From contig JBAQUQ010000430.1 in assembly GCA_049297615.1 (NCBI GenBank), forward strand, positions 5,923 through 69,922: DNA of 64,000 nt, read 5' to 3'. A model generated the notes under the pieces. That model saw only the letters and a list, made by a program, of their open reading frames with translations, had not been told where the DNA came from and ran no database searches. Within the stretch, counting starts at the first letter, position 1. Each line of letters opens with the position of its first letter. Of the stretch, positions 16,878 to 26,428 are shown one piece after another. The DNA is from JAEMQF01 sp049297615 (GTDB lineage Bacteria; Pseudomonadota; Gammaproteobacteria; Burkholderiales; Burkholderiaceae_C). The translations under genes and the position numbers were made by a program.

Positions 16878-18362
16878 ATGAATGCGCGCGACCCGTCCCT
16901 GCCTCTGCTGCCCGATGCCACGCAGGCCTTGGCGGCCTTCGCCAGCGATGCCTGGGACAACGAGATCGTTCCGGCGATCACTGACTACATCGCGATTCCA
17001 GCCAAAAGCCCGATGTTTGACGCCCACTGGCAGCGCAACGGTTACCTGGAGCGCGTGATTCGCGACGCTGCCACCTGGGTTGAAGGCCAGCGCATCGCCG
17101 GGCTGCGGCTCGAAGTGGTTCGCATCGAAGGGCGCACGCCACTGATCTTTTTCGAAGTGCCGGCCACGCGTGCAGACAGCGCCGCCAGCAGCGACACCGT
17201 CTTGCTTTACGGCCACCTCGACAAACAGCCCGAATTCAGCGGCTGGCGCAGCGACCTCGGGCCCTGGACGCCGAAATACCGCGACGGCCTGCTCTACGGC
17301 CGCGGCGGCGCCGACGACGGTTATGCCGTGTACGCGGCGCTGACCGCAATCGCTGCGCTCGACGCGCAGGCAATCCCCCGGCCGCGTTGCGTGGGCGTGA
17401 TCGAGAGTTGCGAGGAAAGCGGCTCGCCCGACTTGCCGGCCTACCTCGACCAGTTGAAGCCGCGCTTGGGCAATGTCGCCCTCGTCGTGTGCCTGGACAG
17501 CGGCGCTGGTAACTACGACCAGTTGTGGCTCACGACCAGCTTGCGCGGCCTGGTCAGCGGTGTACTGAAAGTCGAAATCCTCAGCGAAGGCGTGCATTCG
17601 GGCGATGCGAGCGGCCTGGTTCCGTCGAGCTTTCGCATCCTTCGCCAGGTGCTCGATCGACTTGAAGACAGCCGAACCGGCCGGCTGCTGCCCGGCAGCC
17701 TGCATTGCGAGATTCCGGCCGAACGCGTTGAACAGGCGCGCACCACGGCGAAGATCCTCGGTCGTGAAGTCTGGAAGCGTTTTCCCTGGGCCTGTGGTGC
17801 CGACGGCGCAGCGACCTTGCCCACGACCATCGACCCCACCGATGCATTGCTGCGCCGCACCTGGCAACCCACCTTGTCGGTGACGGGCGCCGAAGGCTTC
17901 CCCGAACTGGGCAATGCCGGAAATGTGCTGCGGCCCCACAGCGCATTCAAGTTGTCGCTGCGCCTGCCGCCGCTGATCGACGGCAACCGCGCCGCGACCG
18001 AGCTGAAGACCCTGCTCGAAGACAACGCACCGTACAACGCACGCGTGACCTTTGCCGCCGACGGCCGCGCCGGCGCGCAAGGGGCCACAGGCTGGAACGC
18101 GCCGTCGCTCGCGCCGTGGCTGGAAGACGCGCTGAACGCTGCCTCACACGCTAACTTCGGCGCGCCCTGCGGCTACATCGGCCAGGGCGGAACGATCCCC
18201 TTGATGAGCATGCTGCAGCAGGGCTTTCCAGCGGCGCAAATGATGGTGTGCGGCGTGCTCGGGCCGAAGAGCAATGCGCATGGACCGAACGAGTTCCTGC
18301 ACGTCCCCTATGGCAAAAAGCTCACGGCGTCTGTGGCGCAAGTGATCGCGGCCTGTCCTTGA
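16878..18362 (+). CDS. M20 family metallopeptidase (CNDP-like dipeptidase)
   Basis: The 494-residue enzyme has the M20 two-zinc site: YGHLDKQPEF (first His and Asp), GRGGADDGYA (bridging Asp), IESCEESGS (catalytic Glu and metal Glu), LDSGAGNYD and the C-terminal GPNEFLHVPY (last His). The dimerisation insert lies between about residues 225 and 395. Substrates are likely dipeptides or N-acyl amino acids; the CNDP branch favours dipeptides. ATG 16878 has AGGAG at 7-base spacing. Its last 41 bases overlap the convergent FAD-protein gene. Confidence 0.92.
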   Translation: MNARDPSLPLLPDATQALAAFASDAWDNEIVPAITDYIAIPAKSPMFDAHWQRNGYLERVIRDAATWVEGQRIAGLRLEVVRIEGRTPLIFFEVPATRADSAASSDTVLLYGHLDKQPEFSGWRSDLGPWTPKYRDGLLYGRGGADDGYAVYAALTAIAALDAQAIPRPRCVGVIESCEESGSPDLPAYLDQLKPRLGNVALVVCLDSGAGNYDQLWLTTSLRGLVSGVLKVEILSEGVHSGDASGLVPSSFRILRQVLDRLEDSRTGRLLPGSLHCEIPAERVEQARTTAKILGREVWKRFPWACGADGAATLPTTIDPTDALLRRTWQPTLSVTGAEGFPELGNAGNVLRPHSAFKLSLRLPPLIDGNRAATELKTLLEDNAPYNARVTFAADGRAGAQGATGWNAPSLAPWLEDALNAASHANFGAPCGYIGQGGTIPLMSMLQQGFPAAQMMVCGVLGPKSNAHGPNEFLHVPYGKKLTASVAQVIAACP

Positions 18363-20058
18363 GCGCGTCGTCCTCGCGACTATCGATCGCCGGTTCCGGC
18401 AGTCCCAGCATCGAGCGCGCTACGGCTTGCGCGACTTCGATGCCGTCGATCGCCGCCGACATGATGCCCCCGGCATAGCCGGCCCCTTCGCCGGCCGGGT
18501 AGAGCCCGGCGGTATTGACGCTCTGGAAGTTCTTGCCGCGCGCGATGCGCAACGGCGAAGAGGTGCGCGTCTCGACGCCGGTGAGCACAGCGTCGTGCAT
18601 CGCGAATCCGGGAATGCTGCGCTCGAACGCTGGCAAGGCCTCGCGAATCGCGGCAATCGCGTAAGGCGGCAGGCTCGGGCAGACGGATCCGCCCAGATCG
18701 GTGAGCTTCACACCGGGTTGGTAAGAAGGCAAAACGCCGCCCAGGGCGGTGGACCGCCGCGCCGCGAGGAAGTCCCCGACCAACTGGGCCGGCGCGTCGT
18801 AATTTCCGCCCCCCAGCGCGAAGGCGTGCGCTTCCCATTGACGCTGGAAGGCGATGCCGTCCAAGGGGTGGACTTCGCCCGTGCTGCAGCCGTCTTGACG
18901 ATAGTCCTGCGGCGTGACGCCCACGACGATGCCGGCATTGGCGTTGCGCTCGTTGCGCGAATACTGGCTCATGCCATTGGTCACGACATGCCCCGCCTCG
19001 GAAGTTGCCGCCACAACAGTGCCGCCCGGGCACATGCAAAAGCTGTACACGCTTCGGCCGTTGCCGGCGTGGTGGACGAGGCGGTAGTCGGCAGCACCGA
19101 GCAGGGGGTGGCCGGCGTTGCGGCCGAAGCGTGCCTTGTCGATAAGCCCCTGCGGATGTTCGATGCGAAACCCCACCGAAAACGGCTTGGCCTGCATGAA
19201 GACGCCGCGCTGGTGCAACATCGCAAACGTATCGCGCGCGCTGTGGCCCAGGGCGAGCACGACATGGTCGCTGCGCCACTGCTCACCGCCGGCGGTGCTG
19301 ACGCCGCGAATGGCGCCGTCTTCGATGAACACGTCGGTGATGCGCTGCTGAAAGTGAATCTCACCCCCCAGCGCTTCGATCTCGGCGCGCATTTTCTCCA
19401 CCATCCCGACGAGGCGGAACGTGCCGATGTGCGGTTTGGCCACAAAGAGGATTTCTTCGGGCGCGCCGGCTTTGACGAATTCGTCCAGCACCTTGCGCGA
19501 CAGGTGGCGTGGGTCGCTGACCTGGCTCCACAGCTTGCCGTCGGAAAACGTGCCTGCACCGCCTTCGCCGAATTGCACGTTCGATTCGGGATCGAGCACG
19601 CCCCGGCGCCACAGGCCCCAGGTGTCCTGGGTGCGCTCGCGCACGCGTTTGCCGCGCTCCAGCACGATGGGCGCCAACCCCATCTGTGCGAGCACGAGGG
19701 CCGCAAACACTCCACAGGGGCCGAAGCCGATGACCAGCGGTCGATGCTGGCCGCTATCTCGCGCAGCGGTGTTAACGTTTGCAACGAAGTGGTAGCGCAG
19801 ATCGGGCGAGCGGCGCAACTGTGAATCATCGGCGTGCTGGGCCAAGATGCGGCGTTCGCTGGCGTCATCACCGGCGAGTTCGCAGTCAATCGTGTAGACG
19901 AGATGGATCGCATTGCGCTTGCGAGCGTCATAGCCGCGGCGAAACACGGTGAAGGCGCGCAGGGCCTGATCGGCCACTGCCAAACGCGCAACGATGGCGC
20001 GGCGCAGCGCCGCCTCGTCGTGCTCCAGCGGCAGGCGCAGCTCGGTGATCCGCAGCAT
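18322..20058 (-). CDS. FAD-dependent protein, YgfK/uncharacterised NAD(P)/FAD oxidoreductase family
   Basis: The 578-residue protein begins with a short domain rich in LRLPLEHDEAALRRAI and FRRGYDARKRN, then a Rossmann FAD-binding site RPLVIGFGPCGVFAALVLA, conserved FGEGGAGTFSDGKLWSQV, and a C-terminal FAD site TAGLYPAGEGAGYAGGIMSA. This is the widespread family of uncharacterised FAD-dependent dehydrogenases related to electron-transfer flavoproteins and geranylgeranyl reductase-like proteins; the substrate is not known. It starts 19 bases after amgK on the same strand and is probably co-transcribed. Its 3' end overlaps the convergent M20 peptidase gene by 41 bases. Confidence 0.88.
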   Translation of the reverse strand: MLRITELRLPLEHDEAALRRAIVARLAVADQALRAFTVFRRGYDARKRNAIHLVYTIDCELAGDDASERRILAQHADDSQLRRSPDLRYHFVANVNTAARDSGQHRPLVIGFGPCGVFAALVLAQMGLAPIVLERGKRVRERTQDTWGLWRRGVLDPESNVQFGEGGAGTFSDGKLWSQVSDPRHLSRKVLDEFVKAGAPEEILFVAKPHIGTFRLVGMVEKMRAEIEALGGEIHFQQRITDVFIEDGAIRGVSTAGGEQWRSDHVVLALGHSARDTFAMLHQRGVFMQAKPFSVGFRIEHPQGLIDKARFGRNAGHPLLGAADYRLVHHAGNGRSVYSFCMCPGGTVVAATSEAGHVVTNGMSQYSRNERNANAGIVVGVTPQDYRQDGCSTGEVHPLDGIAFQRQWEAHAFALGGGNYDAPAQLVGDFLAARRSTALGGVLPSYQPGVKLTDLGGSVCPSLPPYAIAAIREALPAFERSIPGFAMHDAVLTGVETRTSSPLRIARGKNFQSVNTAGLYPAGEGAGYAGGIMSAAIDGIEVAQAVARSMLGLPEPAIDSREDDALKDRPRSLAPQTP

Positions 20059-20077
20059 CGCGAAGCAGCGCCGGCGC

Positions 20078-21142
20078 TCAGGGGCGTGCAACGCTGCGCT
20101 GCGCGCCTAGCATCGGCTCGAGCAGGCCCACCAGGGGCCGCAGCGGCGCATAGCGTGTCGCGACCTTGTGCGCGTAGTTGAAAAAACGCGGCAGGTCTTG
20201 GCTGTACCTGGGCTTGGCGTCGCGGTGCTTGAGGCGGCAGAAGATTCCCAGTACTTTCAGATGGCGCTGCAAGCCCATCCATTCGAGTTGGCGCCAGAAT
20301 TCGCCGAAGTCGTCGCTCAGCGCCAAACCGGCTTTTCGTGCGGCCTCCCAGTAGCGCACCGCCCAATCGATTTCCTGGTCTTCGTCCCAGGAGATGAAGG
20401 CGTCGCGCAGCAGGCAGGCAGGGTCGTAACTTGCCGGGCCACAAACGGCATCCTGGAAGTCGAGGATCCCGGGATTGGGTAAACCCACCATCAGGTTACG
20501 CGGCATGTAGTCGCGGTGCACGGCGACCTGGGGTTGCGCCAGCGCGCTGGCCACCAAGGTGTCGCAGGCGCTGCCCCAAACGCGCTTCTGTGCTTCGCTC
20601 CATTGCACGTCGAATTCGCGTTGCACGCACCACTGAGGGAACAGCGCGAGTTCGCGCTGCAGCAAGGCGGCGTCGTAGAGCGGCAGTCCGGTCGCATCGC
20701 CGTGACGTTGCCATTGCACCAGGGCGGAGATCGCATCGCGCATCAGGGCGGAGATCGTCGTGTCGTCGTTCGCAGCCTGCGCCGCGAGCAGTTCAGTCAG
20801 ATACAGGCGCGTGCCCAGGTCGCTGAGCAACAGGAAGCCGTTGGAAGTGTCCTGCTCGACGACTCGCGGAGCGTTCAGCCCGGCGCGCGCCAGCCGCGAG
20901 GCCACATCGACAAATGCGCCCACGTCTTCTTGCGGCGGCGGCGCGTCCATCACGATATGGCTGGCGCCATCGTTCGCATCGACGCGAAAGTAACGGCGAA
21001 AACTCGCATCGCTCGACGCCGCGCGCAGACTGGCCGCAAGCAAGCCGTGGCGCAGGGCGACAGCGGCCATCCAGCGATCGAAAGCCTGTTCGCGCTTCGG
21101 GTCGGCCCAGGCGATGCCGGGCGCAGCAGGGGATGTCTTCAA
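20078..21142 (-). CDS. amgK: Anomeric sugar kinase AmgK-like phosphotransferase
   Basis: The 354-residue protein is an aminoglycoside phosphotransferase-fold kinase. The Brenner catalytic loop is VAVHRDYMPRNLMV and the metal-binding motif is GILDFQDAVCGP. SSDASFRRYFRVD and LLLSDLGTRLYL are shared with AmgK. In Pseudomonas, AmgK phosphorylates the anomeric carbon of MurNAc and GlcNAc in a cell-wall recycling route that bypasses de novo UDP-MurNAc synthesis and underlies fosfomycin tolerance. Its usual partner murU is not next to it here; a FAD-protein gene follows instead. Position divergent to lptD is common. Confidence 0.9.
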   Translation of the reverse strand: MKTSPAAPGIAWADPKREQAFDRWMAAVALRHGLLAASLRAASSDASFRRYFRVDANDGASHIVMDAPPPQEDVGAFVDVASRLARAGLNAPRVVEQDTSNGFLLLSDLGTRLYLTELLAAQAANDDTTISALMRDAISALVQWQRHGDATGLPLYDAALLQRELALFPQWCVQREFDVQWSEAQKRVWGSACDTLVASALAQPQVAVHRDYMPRNLMVGLPNPGILDFQDAVCGPASYDPACLLRDAFISWDEDQEIDWAVRYWEAARKAGLALSDDFGEFWRQLEWMGLQRHLKVLGIFCRLKHRDAKPRYSQDLPRFFNYAHKVATRYAPLRPLVGLLEPMLGAQRSVARP

Positions 21143-21286
21143 GTCACTGGGGGCCTCGGCGCGGGCCGGGGCAACGGGGCTGGTGGATAATCGATTCTAC
21201 AAACCACCCTGCGCCGCGCAGGCGCCGGCTACCGATCGGCTGCGCATCAGGCGCGCGTTCGCCCTGGACCGCGCGACGCCTCGTCT

Positions 21287-23674
21287 GTGCTGCCGAAACT
21301 GTCGCGCTCATTCTTCGCTGTTGTGTCGCCTGCGGCATTGCGACTGGTTTGGGCTCTCATGCTGCTCGGCGCTGCACCGGTGGACGCGCAAGACAAGGCC
21401 GACGAACCATTGAGCTTGCGCCTGTCGCCGCAACTGGAAGTGCCCGCACGCGGCGAACCCGGTGTGCGAGCGCCGATCGTGGTCCGTGCGCGCGCCTTGC
21501 GCGGCCGGCCTGACCTCGAGGTCGTGGCCGAAGGCGACGTTGAGCTGCGCAGCGCCGGTTTGGTCCTGCGCGCCGACACATTGAGCTATGAGCCGGTCGA
21601 TGACCTGGCGGTGGCGCGCGGCCAAGTGCGGATCAGCCACGACGGCAATGTTTACAGCGGACCGGAACTGCAACTGCGCCTGGAGCGTTTCGAGGGCTTT
21701 TTCGTGAATCCGACCTATCGCTTCGCGCGCAGCAGCGCAGGTGGCACTGCGCAGCGCATCGATTTTCTCGACGACGAGCGCTTGATCGCAACCGGGGCGA
21801 ACTACTCGAGCTGCCCGAGAGACGGCTCGGGCGACCCGGCTTGGCTGCTGAGCAGCGACAGCATCAAGCTCGATTTCGCCGCCAACGAAGGCATCGCCGA
21901 GAACGCCGTATTGCGGTTTTACAGCGTCCCCATCCTGGCAGCGCCCGTGCTGAGCTTCCCGCTCACCGACGAGCGCAAGTCGGGCTGGCTGCCTGCGGGA
22001 ATCAATGTCGACAGCAGGAGCGGCTTCCAGGTCGCGATGCCGTACTACTGGAACATCGCGCCGCAGCGCGACGCAACGCTGACACCCGTGCTCAGCGCCA
22101 AGCGCGGCTTCGGCATGGAGTCGGAATTGCGTTACCTCGAGCCTGCGCACCGGGGCGAGTTCGACCTGCGCTATTTGCCTCATGACCGGCTCACCAGTGT
22201 GTCGCGTTTTGCCTCGAGTGTCGCCACCGATGCGCAGCTGCCGCTGGACATCCAGGCGCGCGCGCGCTGGCTGCGGGTTTCGGACGATGCCTACTGGAAA
22301 GACTTTCCGCGCGGCGTGAAAAGCGTGACGCCGCGCCTGCTCGGATCGGAGTTTGCGCTGGACACCTCGCTGGCCGACTGGGCGTTCTACGCCCGGGTGC
22401 AGCGCTGGCAAGTATTGCAGGACGCCGCCAGCACGATCGAGGCGCCTTATGAGCGGGCGCCGCAACTGGGCACGAGCTATACCCGGCGTTACGACAGCGG
22501 CCCGCAAACCGGCGTCGAGTTCGAGTTGAATCGCTTCACCGATCCGACCCATGGCACGAGCGTGGCACGTGCTGCCGGCACACGCGCCCATTCCTTGGCT
22601 TGGTTGGCCTGGCCGGTCGGCACGCCGGGCTGGACCGTCACGCCCAAAGCCGCTTTCAACGCCGCGGCCTATTCGCTGGATCGCCCTGTCACCGAGCCCG
22701 TGGGTGGCCGGCCCATCGACGGCCGTCTCAGTATGGCGCGATGGGTGCCCACGCTCAGCCTGGACAGCGCGTGGCTGTTGGAGCGCGACGCGGTTTGGTT
22801 CGGCCAGACGACGCGCCAGACGCTCGAGCCGCGCGTGCTCTACGTGAACACACCGTTTCGGCGCCAGGACGACCTGCCGAACTTCGACTCTGCGGCGAAA
22901 GATTTCAACTTCGACTCGATCTTCACCGAGAACGCATTTTCCGGCGTCGACCGGGTATCGGATGCCCATCAACTGACGGCCGGCGTGACGACGCGGATTC
23001 TCGACGCGCAAACCGGCGCCGAGGCGATGCGCCTGGGCCTGGTGCAGCGCTATCTGTTTCGCGACCAACTCGTCACGCCCGATGGCGCGGCACTGACGCG
23101 ACGTTTTTCCGACGTGCTGTTGCTCGGCTCGACCGCGCTCGTGCCACACTGGAAACTCGAATCCTCGGTGCAATACAACCCCGACACCAAGAACGCGGTG
23201 CGCTCCATCGTCGGGGCGCGCTATTCGCCGGGGCCGTTTCGCACGGTCGCTGCCACGTACCGACAGACAGCCGGAGCAAGTGAGCAGGTTGAACTGGCCT
23301 GGCAATGGCCGCTGTTCGGCCCAGCGCCCGGCGCCGCGCCATTGCGCCCGGGCAGCGCGGGCGGTGGGGGAAGCGCCTGCACGGGACGCTGGTACAGCGT
23401 GGGCCGGGTCAACTACAGCACGCGCGACAGCCGGATCACCGATTCGGTGTGGGGCACGGAGTACGACGCGGGCTGCTGGATTGGACGTATCGTCGCGGAG
23501 CGCCTGTCCACCGGGCGAAGCGAAGCGACGACGCGGCTGCTGCTGCAGCTCGAACTGGTGGGCCTGTCACGGCTGGGATCGAATCCGCTGCAGGTCTTGA
23601 AGGACAATATCCCCGGCTACCGGCTGCTGCGTGACGAGCGCACGCCCACCGATCCGCTGAGCCTGTATGAATGA
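21287..23674 (+). CDS. lptD: LPS-assembly outer membrane protein LptD
   Basis: LptD is the outer-membrane barrel that, with LptE, inserts lipopolysaccharide into the outer leaflet. The 795-residue protein starts with a signal peptide (cleavage near VDA-QDK, residue 35), an OstA/LptA-like N-terminal domain (LEVVAEGDVELRSAGLVLRA), and a long barrel with FYSVPILAAPVLSFPLTDERKSGWLP. Cys residues occur near 175 and in the C-terminal GGSACTGRW and DAGCW, consistent with the disulphides of the family. The start is GTG 21287; no strong Shine-Dalgarno. surA overlaps its end. lptE lies 10 kb away. Confidence 0.95.
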   Translation: MLPKLSRSFFAVVSPAALRLVWALMLLGAAPVDAQDKADEPLSLRLSPQLEVPARGEPGVRAPIVVRARALRGRPDLEVVAEGDVELRSAGLVLRADTLSYEPVDDLAVARGQVRISHDGNVYSGPELQLRLERFEGFFVNPTYRFARSSAGGTAQRIDFLDDERLIATGANYSSCPRDGSGDPAWLLSSDSIKLDFAANEGIAENAVLRFYSVPILAAPVLSFPLTDERKSGWLPAGINVDSRSGFQVAMPYYWNIAPQRDATLTPVLSAKRGFGMESELRYLEPAHRGEFDLRYLPHDRLTSVSRFASSVATDAQLPLDIQARARWLRVSDDAYWKDFPRGVKSVTPRLLGSEFALDTSLADWAFYARVQRWQVLQDAASTIEAPYERAPQLGTSYTRRYDSGPQTGVEFELNRFTDPTHGTSVARAAGTRAHSLAWLAWPVGTPGWTVTPKAAFNAAAYSLDRPVTEPVGGRPIDGRLSMARWVPTLSLDSAWLLERDAVWFGQTTRQTLEPRVLYVNTPFRRQDDLPNFDSAAKDFNFDSIFTENAFSGVDRVSDAHQLTAGVTTRILDAQTGAEAMRLGLVQRYLFRDQLVTPDGAALTRRFSDVLLLGSTALVPHWKLESSVQYNPDTKNAVRSIVGARYSPGPFRTVAATYRQTAGASEQVELAWQWPLFGPAPGAAPLRPGSAGGGGSACTGRWYSVGRVNYSTRDSRITDSVWGTEYDAGCWIGRIVAERLSTGRSEATTRLLLQLELVGLSRLGSNPLQVLKDNIPGYRLLRDERTPTDPLSLYE

Positions 23675-25040
23675 GACAAGCCACTTGAAACCCGCCGTGG
23701 TGTTCGCGCTGACTGTCGCACTCGATGTGGCACTGGCGGTCGGTTTGGGCCTGGTGGCCACGCCGGGTGCGACGCAGGAGGTTCGCGATCCACGCATCGG
23801 CGACTACATCGTCGCCGTCGTGAACCAGGAGCTGGTGACTGCGGGGGAATTGCAGTTGCGCCTGGCGCGCGTTCGCGAGGACGCCACGCGCAGCGGCAGC
23901 ACGCTGCCACCTGCCGAACAGCTGCGCCAGAAGGTGCTCGACGCGCTCATCGACGAACGAGTGCAGGTGACGCATGCGCGCGACAGCGGCCAGCGCCTGG
24001 ACGACGCTGAACTCGATCGAGCCGTGGCCAATGTGGCACTGCAAAATCAGATCACCCTGGAGCAGTTGCACGAGCGCCTGCGTGCCGAAGGCATCGACTT
24101 CGCACGATTCCGCAGCAACATTCGGGACCAGTTGCTGTCGGAGCGGGTTCGCGAACGCGAAGTCCTGGGGCGAATTCGAATCGGCGACGCCGAGCTCGAC
24201 GCCTTCGTCGACAAACGCCGCGCGGCGACTCGCGGGGCCGATCAATTCAACATCGCGCAGATCCTTGTCACGCTTCCTGAAGGCGCCGATGAAGCCATGC
24301 TGACGCAACGCCGCGCGCGCGCCGAAGCGGCGCTGCAAAGAGTGCGCAACGGTGAGGCCTTCGACGCGGTGGCGCGCGAGATCTCGGAAGACGGCAATCG
24401 CGCCCAAGGTGGCCTGATCGGCCTGCGCGCTGCGGACCGGCTACCCGATTTGTTCGTCGACGCTGTGCGCGCCATGCAGCCCGGGGATGTGAGCGCGACG
24501 CTGTTGCGCAGCGGCGCCGGATTCCACATTCTCAAGCTCGTCGACAAACGCGACGGCTCTGCCGTGGCAGTGCAGCAAACGCACGCCCGGCACATTCTGC
24601 TGCGCCCCTCGCCCCAGCTTCCTCAAGCGGCTGCGCTGCGCCGACTCGCCGAATTCAAACGCCAGGTCGCGAGCGGCGCTGCGTCGTTCGAGCAGCTCGC
24701 GCGCGACAACTCGGAAGACGGCAGCGCCGCGCAAGGCGGCGACCTGGGCTGGTCCTCGCCGGGCAGCCTGGTCCCGGAATTCGAGGACGCAATGAACGCC
24801 TTGGCGATCGGGGGCGTGTCGGACCCGGTCGTGACGCGCTTCGGCGTGCATCTGATTCAGCTGATCGAGCGGCGCGAGGTCACGCTCGATTCCAGGCAGG
24901 TTCGCGAGCAGGCGCGCAACATATTGCGCGAGCAGAAGTTCGAAGAGGCCTACGTGGAGTGGATGCGCGAGTTGCGCGCGCGCGCCTACGTTGAATTGCG
25001 CGAGCCTCCTCTGAAGGAGGACGCCGCACAGGCAAGGTGA
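23667..25040 (+). CDS. surA: Periplasmic chaperone and peptidyl-prolyl isomerase SurA
   Basis: SurA escorts outer-membrane proteins such as LptD through the periplasm. The 457-residue protein has a hydrophobic N-terminal signal (residues 8-35), an N-terminal chaperone domain (IVAVVNQELVTAGELQLRL), and two parvulin domains. Parvulin 1 begins near QFNIAQILVTLPEG and parvulin 2 near QTHARHILLRPSPQ, each ending in a FHILKL or VHLIQL strand. The ATG overlaps the lptD stop and the rsmA start overlaps its own stop. Confidence 0.96.
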   Translation: MNETSHLKPAVVFALTVALDVALAVGLGLVATPGATQEVRDPRIGDYIVAVVNQELVTAGELQLRLARVREDATRSGSTLPPAEQLRQKVLDALIDERVQVTHARDSGQRLDDAELDRAVANVALQNQITLEQLHERLRAEGIDFARFRSNIRDQLLSERVREREVLGRIRIGDAELDAFVDKRRAATRGADQFNIAQILVTLPEGADEAMLTQRRARAEAALQRVRNGEAFDAVAREISEDGNRAQGGLIGLRAADRLPDLFVDAVRAMQPGDVSATLLRSGAGFHILKLVDKRDGSAVAVQQTHARHILLRPSPQLPQAAALRRLAEFKRQVASGAASFEQLARDNSEDGSAAQGGDLGWSSPGSLVPEFEDAMNALAIGGVSDPVVTRFGVHLIQLIERREVTLDSRQVREQARNILREQKFEEAYVEWMRELRARAYVELREPPLKEDAAQAR

Positions 25041-25822
25041 AGCACTTCGCCCGCAAGCGCTTCGGTCAGCACTTTCTGACCGACCGCGACATCATCGAGC
25101 GCATCGTCGAGGCGATCGCCCCGCAACCTGGCCAGGCCCTGGTGGAGATCGGGCCGGGCTTGGGCGCCCTGACCCAGCCCTTGCTGGCGCGCTGCGGGCT
25201 GTTGTGTGTCATCGAACTCGACCGCGACCTCGCCGCGGCATTGCGCCGACGCGCCGAATTGGAGGTGATCGAGGCCGACGTGCTCGCCGTGGACTTCACG
25301 GCGCTGGCGCAGGCACGCGGCGCCGCCTTGCGTGTTGTGGGCAACCTGCCCTACAACATTTCATCGCCGATCCTGTTTCACCTGCTCGCGGCGGTGAGCC
25401 ACATTGCCGACCAGCATTTCATGCTGCAGGCCGAAGTCGTGCAGCGCATGACGGCCGTGCCTGCCACCAAGGCCTATGGCAGGCTCAGCGTCATGATGCA
25501 GTGGCGCTATGCGCTCGAACACCTGATCGACGTGGCGCCCGACTCGTTCGAGCCACCGCCGCGGGTCCGTTCCGCCGTCGTGCGCATGCAGCCGCGGCAG
25601 GGGTTCGCAGCGGTCCAGCCCGAACACTTGAGCGAGTTGGTCAGGGTCGCGTTTTCGCAACGCCGCAAACTATTGCGCCATACCTTGGGCCGCTGGCTCG
25701 AGGAACGCCAGTTCGGCGGCCACTTCAACCTGCAACGACGCGCCGAGGAAGTTCCGGTCGCGCAATACCTCGACCTCGCCGCGGCGTGCGCCGGCTTGAA
25801 TGATGCGGGCTGCGGCAGCTAG
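25037..25822 (+). CDS. rsmA: 16S rRNA (adenine1518/1519-N6) dimethyltransferase
   Basis: RsmA (KsgA) dimethylates two adjacent adenines in helix 45 of 16S rRNA late in small-subunit assembly. The 261-residue protein has the classic RKRFGQHFLTDRDII start, SAM site LVEIGPGLGALTQPLL and catalytic NLPYNISSPIL. FSQRRKLLRHTLG near the C-terminus is also typical. GTG 25037 overlaps the surA stop. pdxA, which sits between surA and rsmA in many gammaproteobacteria, is absent. Confidence 0.97.
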   Translation: MKHFARKRFGQHFLTDRDIIERIVEAIAPQPGQALVEIGPGLGALTQPLLARCGLLCVIELDRDLAAALRRRAELEVIEADVLAVDFTALAQARGAALRVVGNLPYNISSPILFHLLAAVSHIADQHFMLQAEVVQRMTAVPATKAYGRLSVMMQWRYALEHLIDVAPDSFEPPPRVRSAVVRMQPRQGFAAVQPEHLSELVRVAFSQRRKLLRHTLGRWLEERQFGGHFNLQRRAEEVPVAQYLDLAAACAGLNDAGCGS

Positions 25823-25988
25823 GCGGCGCTGAGCCACATCGCCGTATCGAAGGCGCTGCTCATCAAGGGCATGTTCATGCCGAAACTCGCACTGGTTGAA
25901 CTCTTCGCAACGCCCTTGAGGGGCTTCTGCGCGACGTTCTGGGCCACCTCAGTCGCCCGCTCCCATGACCCGAATTCCTGAGAGCGGG
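25823..25988. other. 166-bp spacer between rsmA and the barstar gene
   Basis: On the minus strand a 63-codon frame (26010-25819) runs from inside the barstar tail to the rsmA stop. It has no Shine-Dalgarno and no recognisable motif; a short helix-like stretch (ERATEVAQNVAQKPL) is the only feature. It may be the decayed end of a lost gene. I do not call it a gene. Confidence 0.4.
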
Positions 25989-26384
25989 CTACTGAAAAGA
26001 ATAGAAACATCGGAACGGTACCTTGCGTTCAGCCCAGAAGTCGGCCGCGTCACGAAAGACATCGAGCAATTGCTCGCGCGCCTCGCGATCGAATTTCGGG
26101 TTGTCGGGCAACTGCTCCAACACGACCACGAAGCCCGTTTGCGAGCCCGACTTGTGCACCAGGTCTGTCATGCAGTCGTACAAGGCATCGAGGTTCTTGC
26201 CAAAGTGCGCCGGGAAGGTGAACGCCTGCGCGATGGCGTCCAGCACGTCCTGCTTGGCCTGCGCCGCTGTCAGGTTGGCGTACAAAAAATGCTGGTCCGC
26301 GTCTTGCGCGGCCTGCAACAAGTCTTCGGCGCGATAGGCGCGTATCGACTGAACGATATTGGGTCGGACGGTCTGCAAGAGCAT
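25989..26384 (-). CDS. Barstar family ribonuclease inhibitor
   Basis: The 131-residue protein ends with a barstar domain: the core FTFPAHFGKNLDALYDCMTD contains the helix that plugs the RNase active site in Bacillus barstar, and FVVVLEQLPDN is the following strand. An N-terminal extension of about 40 residues precedes it. No signal peptide is visible, as expected for a cytoplasmic immunity protein. It lies 44 bases after the RNase gene and has a strong AGGAGG. The probable role is to bind the neighbouring ribonuclease and protect the cell before the enzyme is exported. Confidence 0.92.
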   Translation of the reverse strand: MLLQTVRPNIVQSIRAYRAEDLLQAAQDADQHFLYANLTAAQAKQDVLDAIAQAFTFPAHFGKNLDALYDCMTDLVHKSGSQTGFVVVLEQLPDNPKFDREAREQLLDVFRDAADFWAERKVPFRCFYSFQ

Positions 26385-26428
26385 GGTCTCGATCCTCCTT
26401 GGTCAATGAAAATTCTTCGGCTGACGGG

